From: Orlajensenia sp001423545
GTDB lineage: Bacteria > Actinomycetota > Actinomycetes > Actinomycetales > Microbacteriaceae
Assembly: GCA_001423545.1 (NCBI GenBank)
Contig: LMOK01000002.1
Span: forward strand, 1,054,001-1,118,000
Length of the DNA: 64,000 bases
Direction: 5' to 3'
The notes beneath the pieces were generated by a model, which saw nothing but the letters and a program-made list of their open reading frames with translations, did not search any database and had not been told where the DNA came from. Below are positions 25,184 through 33,399 of the stretch, piece by piece; position 1 is the stretch's first letter; each line of letters opens with the position of its first letter. The position numbers and the translations under genes were made by a program.

Positions 25184-25285
25184 GTGTGCCTGTCAGTACT
25201 TGAAGAGGAATGCGCCGTTTCATGAGAGGCGCACGGCTGGGATCCATCGCCCGCAGCCCGATCAGTCTATCCGGGCGCACCTGAC

Positions 25286-25291
25286 TAGGCT
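25286..25291 (+). promoter_or_regulatory. -10 element of a leaderless promoter for the ferritin-like gene
   Basis: TAGGCT ends six bases before the GTG at 25298, which favours GTG over the ATG codon that immediately follows it. Confidence 0.45.
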
Positions 25292-25297
25292 GTCAGC

Positions 25298-26014
25298 GTG
25301 ATGAAGTGGTTCCCGCAGGGTCGACGGCGCACGGAGGCGCCTCGACGGCAGCCCCGCGTGGCCGCTGTCGCGACGACGAAGGTGGAGTTCGGCGAACTCA
25401 CCCCCGAGACCCTTCCCTTCCTCGGACAGGCCGCCTACATCCAGCTCGAGCTGTTCGAGAACCTGGCCCGCGCCATGGCCACGGCACCGACGCTGGCCGA
25501 CAAGGCGAGCCTCAGCACGGCCGCCCGCTTCACGTTGCGCAAGCACCACCGCCTGGCGGAGGAGATCCGCGCCCTCGACGAGGAGCCGGCGCTCGTCATG
25601 GCACCGTTCGCTCCGGCCATCGACGCGTTCCGAGCGGCGACGACGGGCGCGACCTGGCACGAGCTCATGATCACGAACCTCATCACGGCCGGCATGCTCG
25701 ACGACTTCTTCATCAGCCTCTCGGGATCGCTCCCCGACGGCGTCGGATCCCGGGTCGCGGCGATCCTGTCGCGTCGTCCGCGAACGGATGTCGTCGCCGA
25801 CGCCCTCGCCGCGGCCATCGTCGCCGATCCCCAGCTGGCATCGCCGCTGGCCATGTGGGGCCGCCGACTCGTCGGCGACACGCTGCTCGTCGCACGCTCG
25901 GCGCTGCGCGATGCGAACGCACGCGGCCCCGTCGACCAGAGCATCGAGCCGGCGTTCACCGATCTCATCGCCGCGCACACGCGCCGCATGGACAGCCTCG
26001 GCCTCACAGCCTGA
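25298..26014 (+). CDS. Ferritin-like fold protein, actinobacterial
   Basis: A 238-residue, mainly helical protein with the ferritin-like four-helix pattern: LGQAAYIQLELFENLARAMATAP, ARFTLRKHHRLAEEIRAL, ATTGATWHELMITNLITAGML, and SPLAMWGRRLVGDTLLVARSAL. Helix-borne Glu and His residues (QLELFE, KHHRLAEE) are arranged as possible di-iron ligands, as in the MiaE-like superfamily, but I cannot confirm a complete site. The first 25 residues are basic and disordered. Position between the DEAD helicase and the DUF3107/AdnAB block is conserved in actinobacteria. Function is unknown. Confidence 0.78.
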   Translation: MMKWFPQGRRRTEAPRRQPRVAAVATTKVEFGELTPETLPFLGQAAYIQLELFENLARAMATAPTLADKASLSTAARFTLRKHHRLAEEIRALDEEPALVMAPFAPAIDAFRAATTGATWHELMITNLITAGMLDDFFISLSGSLPDGVGSRVAAILSRRPRTDVVADALAAAIVADPQLASPLAMWGRRLVGDTLLVARSALRDANARGPVDQSIEPAFTDLIAAHTRRMDSLGLTA

Positions 26015-26022
26015 GCCGCCGG

Positions 26023-26094
26023 CCTCCTCAGACGCCAGCCTGCTCGGACTCCGTCCTGCTCGGACTCCGTCCTGCTCGGACTCCGTCCTGCTCA
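26023..26094. repeat. 16-bp tandem repeat
   Basis: Three exact units of CCTGCTCGGACTCCGT (26039-26054, 26055-26070, 26071-26086), preceded by a diverged unit (26023-26038) and followed by a half unit. The unit contains GGACTCCGTCC when joined, the same core as the arms of the palindromic repeat family. It lies between the ferritin-like stop and the terminator. Confidence 0.9.
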
Positions 26095-26143
26095 GACGCG
26101 AACGGCTGCCCCACCGGTCGGTGGGACAGCCGTTCGCGTCTTG
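26095..26143. terminator. Strong hairpin terminator between convergent genes
   Basis: Two 21-base arms (26095-26115 and 26120-26140) pair with a single mismatch around a four-base loop GGTC. TTG follows on the plus strand. It separates the ferritin-like gene from the convergent membrane-protein gene ending at 26152, and probably stops both. Confidence 0.85.
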
Positions 26144-26151
26144 CGTGAGCG

Positions 26152-26463
26152 TCAGTGCATCGTCGCCGTGGCGGCCGAGCCCGTGAGCTTCGTCAGCAGG
26201 GCGGCATCCGTCTGCACGCGGTGTCGACCGATGGCCAGGTCGGCCACGACGACGGCGACGACGGAGGCGCCGAGGCTCACCCACCAGATCCAGCCGCCGT
26301 CCCACGCCCAGCCCAGCCAGGTCAGCGCGACCCAGACGACCGAGGCCACGACGGCGCCGATGGCCGGGACGAGCACGGAACCGTGCTCATCGCGGTGCGG
26401 CAGGGTGTAGCGGGCGATGGTGCCGAAGATGGCTCCGCCGAGGAAGACGAAGAGCAGCTCCAT
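26152..26463 (-). CDS. Small three-helix membrane protein
   Basis: A 103-residue protein with three hydrophobic segments (about residues 2-18, 30-52 and 56-78): ELLFVFLGGAIFGTIARY, VPAIGAVVASVVWVALTWLGWAW, and WIWWVSLGASVVAVVVADLAI. The first resembles a CrcB/FluC-like glycine helix, but the protein is not a convincing FluC. Its start codon lies one base after the stop of the DUF3107 gene, so the pair is translationally coupled. Function is unknown. Confidence 0.7.
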   Translation of the reverse strand: MELLFVFLGGAIFGTIARYTLPHRDEHGSVLVPAIGAVVASVVWVALTWLGWAWDGGWIWWVSLGASVVAVVVADLAIGRHRVQTDAALLTKLTGSAATATMH

Positions 26464-26464
26464 G

Positions 26465-26689
26465 TCAGCCGACGAATCCGATGCGACGGGCCTCGTCGCT
26501 TCCGAGTTCGACATAGGCGATGGTCGCCGTCGGAACGATGTACGTGGTGCCCTTGGAATCGAGCAGCTTCAGGTAGCCGGTCTTCTCTGCGAGGGCGGAC
26601 GCGACCGCCGCCTCGAGTTCTGCAGCCGGCTGGCTGGTCTCGAAGCTGATCTCACGAGGGGAGTTCTGGATGCCGATGCGGATTTCCAC
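26465..26689 (-). CDS. DUF3107 protein
   Basis: A 74-residue protein beginning MEIRIGIQNSPREISFET, recognisable as DUF3107 (the mycobacterial 9-kDa antigen TB9.4 type). Its small alpha/beta sequence ends with YVELGSDEARRIGFVG. The GTG start at 26689 is preceded by AAAGG at nine bases, and TAACCT (26726-26721, minus strand) is a plausible -10. It is divergent from the adnA-like gene in a 99-base shared promoter region, an arrangement that matches mycobacterial gene order. Confidence 0.9.
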   Translation of the reverse strand: MEIRIGIQNSPREISFETSQPAAELEAAVASALAEKTGYLKLLDSKGTTYIVPTATIAYVELGSDEARRIGFVG

Positions 26690-26720
26690 AGGTAAGCGCC
26701 TTTCGTTGCGTTCTTCGCTC

Positions 26721-26781
26721 AGGTTACGACAGATCGACCACGGCGCTGCGCGGGTTCACTGTCGGCGGAACCGCTTAGCGT
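26721..26781. promoter_or_regulatory. Divergent promoter region DUF3107 / adnA-like
   Basis: On the minus strand TAACCT (26726-26721) can serve DUF3107 with a short leader. On the plus strand TAGCGT (26776-26781) ends seven bases before the GTG at 26789, again nearly leaderless. This is why I prefer 26789 over the GTG at 26783 for the helicase gene. Confidence 0.45.
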
Positions 26782-26788
26782 TGTGAGC

Positions 26789-29700
26789 GTGACGATCACG
26801 GGATTCCAGAGCACCGCCGCGAGTACCGCGTTCGCAGCCGCCGTGGTCCCGGCGACCGACGATGTGGATCTCGATCCCGCGCAGCTCGCCGTTCTCGCGC
26901 TCCCCGACGGGCGGTCGGCCGCCGTCATCGGAGCCCCGGGGTCGGGCAAGACCACCATCGTCGTCGAGCTCGTGCGCGACCGCATCCGTCGGCGCGGCTA
27001 CGCACCCGGCGAGGTGCTCGTGCTCGCAGCGACGCGCGCATCGGCGACCCGGCTGCGCGATCGCATCGGGCTGCGCGTCGGTGTCCCCACGAACGGCCCC
27101 CTGGCCCGCACCGGCAACTCGCTCGCCTTCCAGATCGTGCGCGGGGCGTCGACGGATGCCGACAATCCCGTGCTGCTGACAGGGGGCGAACAGGACCAGA
27201 TCATCGCCGAACTGCTGGCCGGTCATCTCGAGGAGGGCACGGGACCGAGCTGGCCCGATCCGCTGACTCCCGAGGTGCGCGGCCTCCGCGGCTTCCGCAC
27301 GGAACTCCGCGACCTGATGGCCCGGTGCACGGAGTACGGCGTCTCGCCCCACCGCCTCGCAACGCTGGGCCGCGAGCTCGACCGCCCCGAGTGGGAGGCA
27401 GCTGCCGAGTTCCTCCACGAGTACGAGGCCGTCACCGATGCCTATCGATCGCGGGCCTTCGACTCCGCGTCGCTCGCCCAGGAGGCTGCCGCCACGGTGC
27501 GGGAGGCGCCTGCCGGTGCCGCGGCATCCGTCACCCTCGGCTCTCTCGCCACGCTGAAACTGCTGATCGTCGACGATGCGCAGGAGCTCACCCGGTCGAC
27601 CCTCGCCCTGCTCCGCCGGTTCGCCGAGCGCGGGGTCGCCATCGTGGCCGTCGGCGACCCCGACGTGAGCACTGGATCGTTCCGCGGCTCCCATCCCGAC
27701 GCTCTCGGCAGGCTCGCTCAGCATCTCGCGCTCGACTCCGTCGACACCATCGTGCTCGACACGGTTCACCGGCACGGATCCGAGATCCGGGGCATCGTCG
27801 CTGCAGTGTCGGGCCGCATCGGAACGGCGGGCACCACCGGGCGACACCGCCGAGCCGGTGCCGCGGATGCCGCTGCCGGTGATCCCGCCGCCTCGCCGCC
27901 GGCCGTGCGTGCTCGCATCGCCGGCAGCCCGGCGCAGCAGCTCGAACTCATAGCCCGGTCCCTGCGCGAGCGGCACGTCTTCGACGGCGTCGCGTGGGGA
28001 GACATGGCCGTGGTCGTGCGCAGCGGATCGCTCGTCGAACCGCTGTCGCGGGGTCTGGCGGCCCTCGAGGTCCCCACGACCGTCACCACGGCCGGATCCG
28101 CGCTCCGCGACGAGCAGGTCGTGCGTGCCTTCGTGCTCGCCCTCGACGTCGCCATGGGGCGTCGACAGTTCGACGCGCTCGCGGCCGTCGACCTGCTGTC
28201 GGGGGTGCTCGGCGGTCTCGATCCCATCTCCCTCCGACGTCTGCGTTCCGCGCTCCGCCGTGAGGAACTCGCCGCCGGCGGAACGCGCGGTGCAGACGAC
28301 CTTCTGGTGGAGGCGCTCGACAGGCCGGGCGGGCTCGCCACCATCGACACGGCGACGGCGCGGCGCGCGACCCGGCTGGCCGAGAGCGTGCGTGCGGCCT
28401 CGGCCGAAGCCGCAGCCGGAGCCACCATCGAGGAACTGCTGTGGGGGCTCTGGCAGCGCAGCGGGCTCGAACGCACCTGGACCGCCCAGGCGAAGGAGCC
28501 GGGCATCGCCGCCGACGAGGCCGACCGCCACCTCGACGTCGTCGTCGCGCTGTTCACCTCGGCCCAGCGTTTCGTCGAGCGTGCGCCGCTGGCGCCCCCT
28601 GCGCTGTTCCTCGACGAGCTCACGGCGCGAGACGTCGCCGAGGACACCCTCGCCCCGCGTGCCGTCGCCCAGTCGGTCACCGTCTCCACGCCGACCGGTG
28701 TGGTCGGCCGCGACTTCGAGATCGTGGTCGTCGCCGGAGTGCAGGAGAACGTCTGGCCCGACATGCGGGTGCGCGGCTCGCTGCTCGGCTCCGGCGATCT
28801 CGCAGCCGCGGCCACGGGAGCATCCGCCGACACCACCGATGCCCGCACCGCCGTGCTCCACGATGAGCTGCGCCTGTTCGCGCAGGCCGTGTCCCGCTCC
28901 CGCAGCGAGCTCATCGTCACGGCGGTGAGCGACGAGGACCAGGCGCCGTCGGCGTTCTTCTCGCTGCTCCCCGAGCCCGACGACACGCCTCCCGAGCGGC
29001 ATCCGCTCTCCCTCCGAGGGCTCACGGCCCGGCTGCGCCGCACCCTGACCACCGAGACCGACCCGCTGCGCAGCAGGCAGGCGGCCTTCGACCTCGCCCG
29101 CCTGGCCGCGGAAGGCGTGGCCGGAGCCGACCCCGTCGACTGGTACGGAATCGCCGACCCCTCGACCGAACTCCCTCTGCACTACGCGGAGGGCGGCGAC
29201 GGACCCGTGCGGGTCTCGCCCTCGCGCATGGAGGCCTTCGAGACCTGCGAGCTGCACTGGCTCATCGATCAGCTCGGCGGCTCGGCACCGAACACGGCCT
29301 CCAGCCTCGGCAGCATCATCCACTCGGTCGCCGAGCACGCCACGCCCGAGTCCGACATCACCCCCGACGGCCTGCTCGCGAGCGTGCGCGAGCGCTGGGA
29401 GGAGATCCCGTTCGAGTCCGAGTGGCAGTCGGGCCTCGAGTCCGCACGCGCAGCCGACCTCACCGAGCGGCTCTCGGCCTACCTTCGCGATTTCCGTGCG
29501 GCGGGTGGCGAACTGGTGCAGGCCGAGGGCGGCTTCTCGCTTCCCGTCGGCGACGCCGTGCTGAACGGCAAGATCGACCGGGTGGAGCTCCGGGGCGGCG
29601 AGCTCTACATCGTCGACCTCAAGACCGGGCGCAGCGAGCCGACGAGCGATGACGCTGTCGCCGAGCACGCGCAGCTCGGCGCCTACCAGCTGGCGTACGC

Positions 29701-29968
29701 GGCCGGAGCCCTCGGCGAGCTTCCCGACGCGCCTCTCGGCGGCGCCAGACTCGTGGTCGTCTCCAGTGGCACGCGGGCGCAGCCCTGGCGGCAGCCCACC
29801 CAGGCGCCGCTCGACGACGAGCAGCTCGCGGCCTTCCGCATGCGGGTGGAGGAGGATGCCCGCCGCATGGGGGGAACCACGTTCATCGCCCAGATCGGAT
29901 CGCACTGCGTCGACCCGTACTCCCACGGTTCCTGCCGCATCCATGTCGTGGGAGCGGTGAGCTCATGA
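26789..29968 (+). CDS. adnA: AdnA-like UvrD/RecB-type helicase-nuclease subunit
   Basis: A 1,059-residue protein with an N-terminal UvrD-like motor and C-terminal RecB-like nuclease, the layout of AdnA of the mycobacterial AdnAB double-strand-end resection machine. Walker A is intact (IGAPGSGKTTIV, near residue 50). The Walker B/motif II reads LIVDDAQEL (near 260) instead of the DEAQD/DEYQD of active motors, so this motor may be weak. The nuclease core is GKIDRVELRGGELYIVDLKTGR (near 940), with FETCELHWLIDQL upstream; cysteines at CELHW, SHCVD and HGSCR could be remnants of an Fe-S site. It overlaps the next gene by four bases (ATGA), as expected for subunits of one complex. Confidence 0.85.
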   Translation: MTITGFQSTAASTAFAAAVVPATDDVDLDPAQLAVLALPDGRSAAVIGAPGSGKTTIVVELVRDRIRRRGYAPGEVLVLAATRASATRLRDRIGLRVGVPTNGPLARTGNSLAFQIVRGASTDADNPVLLTGGEQDQIIAELLAGHLEEGTGPSWPDPLTPEVRGLRGFRTELRDLMARCTEYGVSPHRLATLGRELDRPEWEAAAEFLHEYEAVTDAYRSRAFDSASLAQEAAATVREAPAGAAASVTLGSLATLKLLIVDDAQELTRSTLALLRRFAERGVAIVAVGDPDVSTGSFRGSHPDALGRLAQHLALDSVDTIVLDTVHRHGSEIRGIVAAVSGRIGTAGTTGRHRRAGAADAAAGDPAASPPAVRARIAGSPAQQLELIARSLRERHVFDGVAWGDMAVVVRSGSLVEPLSRGLAALEVPTTVTTAGSALRDEQVVRAFVLALDVAMGRRQFDALAAVDLLSGVLGGLDPISLRRLRSALRREELAAGGTRGADDLLVEALDRPGGLATIDTATARRATRLAESVRAASAEAAAGATIEELLWGLWQRSGLERTWTAQAKEPGIAADEADRHLDVVVALFTSAQRFVERAPLAPPALFLDELTARDVAEDTLAPRAVAQSVTVSTPTGVVGRDFEIVVVAGVQENVWPDMRVRGSLLGSGDLAAAATGASADTTDARTAVLHDELRLFAQAVSRSRSELIVTAVSDEDQAPSAFFSLLPEPDDTPPERHPLSLRGLTARLRRTLTTETDPLRSRQAAFDLARLAAEGVAGADPVDWYGIADPSTELPLHYAEGGDGPVRVSPSRMEAFETCELHWLIDQLGGSAPNTASSLGSIIHSVAEHATPESDITPDGLLASVRERWEEIPFESEWQSGLESARAADLTERLSAYLRDFRAAGGELVQAEGGFSLPVGDAVLNGKIDRVELRGGELYIVDLKTGRSEPTSDDAVAEHAQLGAYQLAYAAGALGELPDAPLGGARLVVVSSGTRAQPWRQPTQAPLDDEQLAAFRMRVEEDARRMGGTTFIAQIGSHCVDPYSHGSCRIHVVGAVSS

Positions 29969-32900
29969 CCGACGTCACCCTCGACGGCCTCGGTGACGAG
30001 TTCGCTCCGCTCGATCCGGCGCGGGTCGACCTCGCTCCCGACGAGCTCGCCCGCCGCATCGGCGACCCGTTCTCGCCCACGGCCGAGCAGTCCGCCGTCA
30101 TCCGCGCCGCCCTCGCGCCGACGCTCGTCATCGCCGGAGCAGGCAGCGGCAAGACCGAGACGATGGCGAACCGCGTCATCTGGCTGCTCGCGACCGGGCG
30201 TGTGCGTCCCGAGCAGGTGCTCGGCCTCACCTTCACCCGCAAGGCGGCCGGCGAGCTGGCCGAGCGCATCCAGCGTCGCATCGGCCGTCTCGACGAGAGC
30301 GGCTTGCTCCCGCGACGCCCGGCGAGCGGCGGCGATGCGGGTGGTGATGCCGGCGCGAACTCCCTGTTCGACCGCCCCACGGTGTCGACCTACAACGCGT
30401 TCGCGAACAGCATTTTCCACGACAACGCCGTCATCCTCGGCCGTGAGCCCGAATCGCAGCTGCTCAGCGAGTCGTCGGCCTGGCTTCTCGCCCGCCGCGT
30501 GACCGTCGAACACGGTGACGACCGCCTCGTGCGCATCGGCAAGCGCGTCGACGACGTGACGGATGCCGTCCTCCGCATCAGCCGCGCCCTCGCCGAGAAC
30601 GAGGCAGACAGCGCCGAGGTGCGCCGCTTCGGTCAGGAGTTCCGACGCCTCGGCGAGCTGCCGTACAACGAGAAGACCGGCGCGGCCAAGCAGTACGCCG
30701 ACGTGACGAGCGCCCTCGCCCACGTCGAGTCGCTCGACGTGCTCCTCGACCTCGCCGCCCGCTTCGACGCCGAGAAGCGCAGGCTCGGCCTCGTCGAGTT
30801 CTCAGACCAGGTCGCTCTCGCGCGGGCCGCGTGCGAGCGCAGCCCGCGGGTGGTCGACGGCTACCGCGAGCGGTACAAGGTCATCCTCCTCGACGAGTAC
30901 CAGGACACCTCCGTCGGCCAGACGCGGCTGCTGTCGACCCTCTTCGCCGGTCAGGGCGTGATGGCGGTCGGAGATCCGCACCAGTCGATCTACGGATGGC
31001 GCGGCGCGAGTGCCGACAATCTCAGTCGCTTCTCGGCCGACTTCGCCGCCGAGGGCACCAGCGCAGAGACCCTCAGCCTCTCGACGAGCTGGCGCAACCC
31101 CACGATCGTCCTCGACGCAGCCAACCGCCTCGTCGAGCCGTTGACCGCCGTCACAACGGTGGGCGTCGCGACCCTCGCCCCGCGGCCGGCTGCCCCGGTC
31201 GGCGTGCTGACGGCATCGTTCCACGAGCAGATGGCCGACGAGGCCGATGCCGTCGCCGAGTGGTTCTCGGGCCGGCTCGACCCCGCGCTTCCCGACGCCG
31301 AGAAGCCCACTGCGGCGATGCTGTTCCGAGCGCGCCGGCACATGGAGTTCTTCGCCGAGGCGCTCCGGCGCCGCGGCATCCCGTGCCACGTCCTGGGCAT
31401 CGGCGGTCTGCTGTCCACTCCCGAGGTGGTCGACCTCGTGGCCACCCTGCGCGTGGTGCACGACCCGGCTGCCGGCTCGTCGCTGCTGCGTCTCCTCGCC
31501 GGCGCGCTGTTCCGCATCGGGCCACGTGACCTCGCAGAACTCGCACGCGTGGCCGGCTGGCTGCAGAGCCGGGACTGGCAGCAGAAGGACGTCGGCGACG
31601 AGGTGAGGCGGGCGCTGCGCGAATCCGTCGCCGTCGACGACGCCGCGTCCATCGTCGACGCGCTCGACTTCGTGTCGACCGCTCCGGCCGATCACCGCCA
31701 GCTCGCCGGCTTCAGTGACCTGGGTCTCTACCGCCTGCGCGGTGCCGGTGCGCGGCTCGCCTTCCTGCGTTCCCGCGTCGGCCTCGCACTGCCCGATTTC
31801 GTGCGACTCGTCGAGCAGGAGCTCCGGCTCGACATCGAGGTGAGCGCCAATGAGCGCAACGAGCGCGGCATGGCGAACCTCTACGCGTTCCACGACGAGG
31901 TCGCCGCCTTCGTGGCAGCTGACGAACGCGGAACCCTCGGCAGTTTCCTCGCCTGGCTGGCCCGTGCCGAGAAGGCCGACGATCTCGGACCCCGCAGCGA
32001 TCCGGGTGAGCGAGGCGTCGTGCAGCTGCTCACCATCCACGGGTCGAAGGGCCTGGAGTGGGACTACGTCGTCGTCCCGGGCATGACCGAGGCCGGTCTG
32101 CCCAGTGCTCCACGCGAGGGCGGCGGCTGGGTGTCGTTCGGCCAGCTGCCCTACGAGTTCCGCGGCGATCGCCTCGAACTGCCCGTGCTGCCCTGGCGCA
32201 CGGTGTCGACCCAGCAGCAGTTCCGCGACGAGTTCGTGGTGTTCAAGGCCGCGCTCGCCGAGCGCAGCTCGCTCGAAGAGCGCCGGCTCGCCTACGTCGC
32301 CGTCACCCGGGCCCGCGAGCAGCTGCTGTTGACGGGGTCGTTCTGGGCCGACGGCACCCGGCCGAAGCAGCCCAGTCGCTACCTGCGCGAGCTCGCCGAG
32401 GTCGGCATCATCGCAGACCTCCCCGAGGCCCCCGAGAACGAGGAGAACCCGTCCGATCGCGCCGGGCGCACGGGGGAGTGGCCGTTCGATCCACTCGGAA
32501 CACGTCGGGTCGGCGTGGAGCGGGCGGCGGATGCCGTGCGCTCAGCCGCCCGCGAGCGCTCGAGGACTCTCGTGCAGCCGGCCACGCCGTGGAGTCGCGA
32601 CATCGACCTGCTGCTCGCCGAGCGGAGGCGTCGTGCTCAGCCAGAACCCGTCGCGCTCCCGGCGCGCATCCCCGCGTCGCGGTTCAAGGACTACGTCGAT
32701 CGCCCCGGCGAGGTCGCCGAGGGCCTGCGCCGGCCGCTGCCGCAGCGCCCCTACCGCGCCACACGTCTCGGCACGCTGTTCCACAGCTGGGTCGAGCACC
32801 GTTCGGCGGGCGTCGGCTCGTTCGACCTCCTCGATGTATCCACTGACGAGTCGGATGCCGACACCACCGTCGAGTTCGACGTCGTCGACGCCACGCCCGA

Positions 32901-33399
32901 GAGCGACCGCCTGGCGCAGCTCCAGGCCACCTTCGAGCGTTCGGAGTGGGCGGATCGCGCGCCGGAGGACGTCGAGATCGAGATCCACCTCGCCCTCGCC
33001 GGCCAGGTGTTCATCTGCAAGCTCGACGCCGTCTACCGCACCGAGACCGGCTACCAGGTCGTCGACTGGAAGACCGGACGCGCTCCGACCGATGCCCGCG
33101 ACCTCGAGCTCAAGCAGACCCAGCTCGCGCTCTACCGTCTCGCCTACGCGCGGTGGAAGGACGTCGACCCGTCGACCGTCGACGCGGTGTTCTACTTCGT
33201 GGCCGACGACGTGGTCGTGCGCCCCGAGCGCCTCTACGAGGAGGAAGACCTGCTCGAGCTGTGGTCGTCGGTCTCGTCCGACACCCGGCGGGAGCCCGAG
33301 CGCGCCTCGAGTTCGGCGTCGAAGGCCGCCGTCGCATCGGGGTCGTCGTCACCAGGGCGGTCGTCGGAGGCGGCATCCGACGCCTCGCCGTCGTCCTGA
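29965..33399 (+). CDS. adnB: AdnB-like UvrD/RecB-type helicase-nuclease subunit
   Basis: A 1,144-residue protein. Motor motifs are canonical: AGAGSGKTET (near 58), LTFTRKAAGEL, LLDEYQDTS (near 310), GDPHQSIYGWRGA, STSWRNP, LLTIHGSKGLEWDYV, and YVAVTRARE. The RecB-like nuclease lies at the C-terminus with VFICKLDAVYRTETGYQVVDWKTGR (near 1,030). Together with the preceding gene it should resect double-strand ends in place of RecBCD. The last 55 codons after LYEEEDLLELW are a Ser/Ala-rich tail that overlaps, in antisense, the end of the convergent gene. A Gly/Ala insertion (near 115-128) precedes SLFDRPTVSTYNAFA. Confidence 0.88.
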   Translation: MTDVTLDGLGDEFAPLDPARVDLAPDELARRIGDPFSPTAEQSAVIRAALAPTLVIAGAGSGKTETMANRVIWLLATGRVRPEQVLGLTFTRKAAGELAERIQRRIGRLDESGLLPRRPASGGDAGGDAGANSLFDRPTVSTYNAFANSIFHDNAVILGREPESQLLSESSAWLLARRVTVEHGDDRLVRIGKRVDDVTDAVLRISRALAENEADSAEVRRFGQEFRRLGELPYNEKTGAAKQYADVTSALAHVESLDVLLDLAARFDAEKRRLGLVEFSDQVALARAACERSPRVVDGYRERYKVILLDEYQDTSVGQTRLLSTLFAGQGVMAVGDPHQSIYGWRGASADNLSRFSADFAAEGTSAETLSLSTSWRNPTIVLDAANRLVEPLTAVTTVGVATLAPRPAAPVGVLTASFHEQMADEADAVAEWFSGRLDPALPDAEKPTAAMLFRARRHMEFFAEALRRRGIPCHVLGIGGLLSTPEVVDLVATLRVVHDPAAGSSLLRLLAGALFRIGPRDLAELARVAGWLQSRDWQQKDVGDEVRRALRESVAVDDAASIVDALDFVSTAPADHRQLAGFSDLGLYRLRGAGARLAFLRSRVGLALPDFVRLVEQELRLDIEVSANERNERGMANLYAFHDEVAAFVAADERGTLGSFLAWLARAEKADDLGPRSDPGERGVVQLLTIHGSKGLEWDYVVVPGMTEAGLPSAPREGGGWVSFGQLPYEFRGDRLELPVLPWRTVSTQQQFRDEFVVFKAALAERSSLEERRLAYVAVTRAREQLLLTGSFWADGTRPKQPSRYLRELAEVGIIADLPEAPENEENPSDRAGRTGEWPFDPLGTRRVGVERAADAVRSAARERSRTLVQPATPWSRDIDLLLAERRRRAQPEPVALPARIPASRFKDYVDRPGEVAEGLRRPLPQRPYRATRLGTLFHSWVEHRSAGVGSFDLLDVSTDESDADTTVEFDVVDATPESDRLAQLQATFERSEWADRAPEDVEIEIHLALAGQVFICKLDAVYRTETGYQVVDWKTGRAPTDARDLELKQTQLALYRLAYARWKDVDPSTVDAVFYFVADDVVVRPERLYEEEDLLELWSSVSSDTRREPERASSSASKAAVASGSSSPGRSSEAASDASPSS

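Noticed and set aside
26756..29944. A 1,062-codon open frame on the minus strand opposite the adnA-like gene
   Set aside because: It mirrors a recognisable helicase-nuclease almost exactly and encodes a Gly/Arg/Glu-rich sequence without motifs; such shadows are expected at this G+C.
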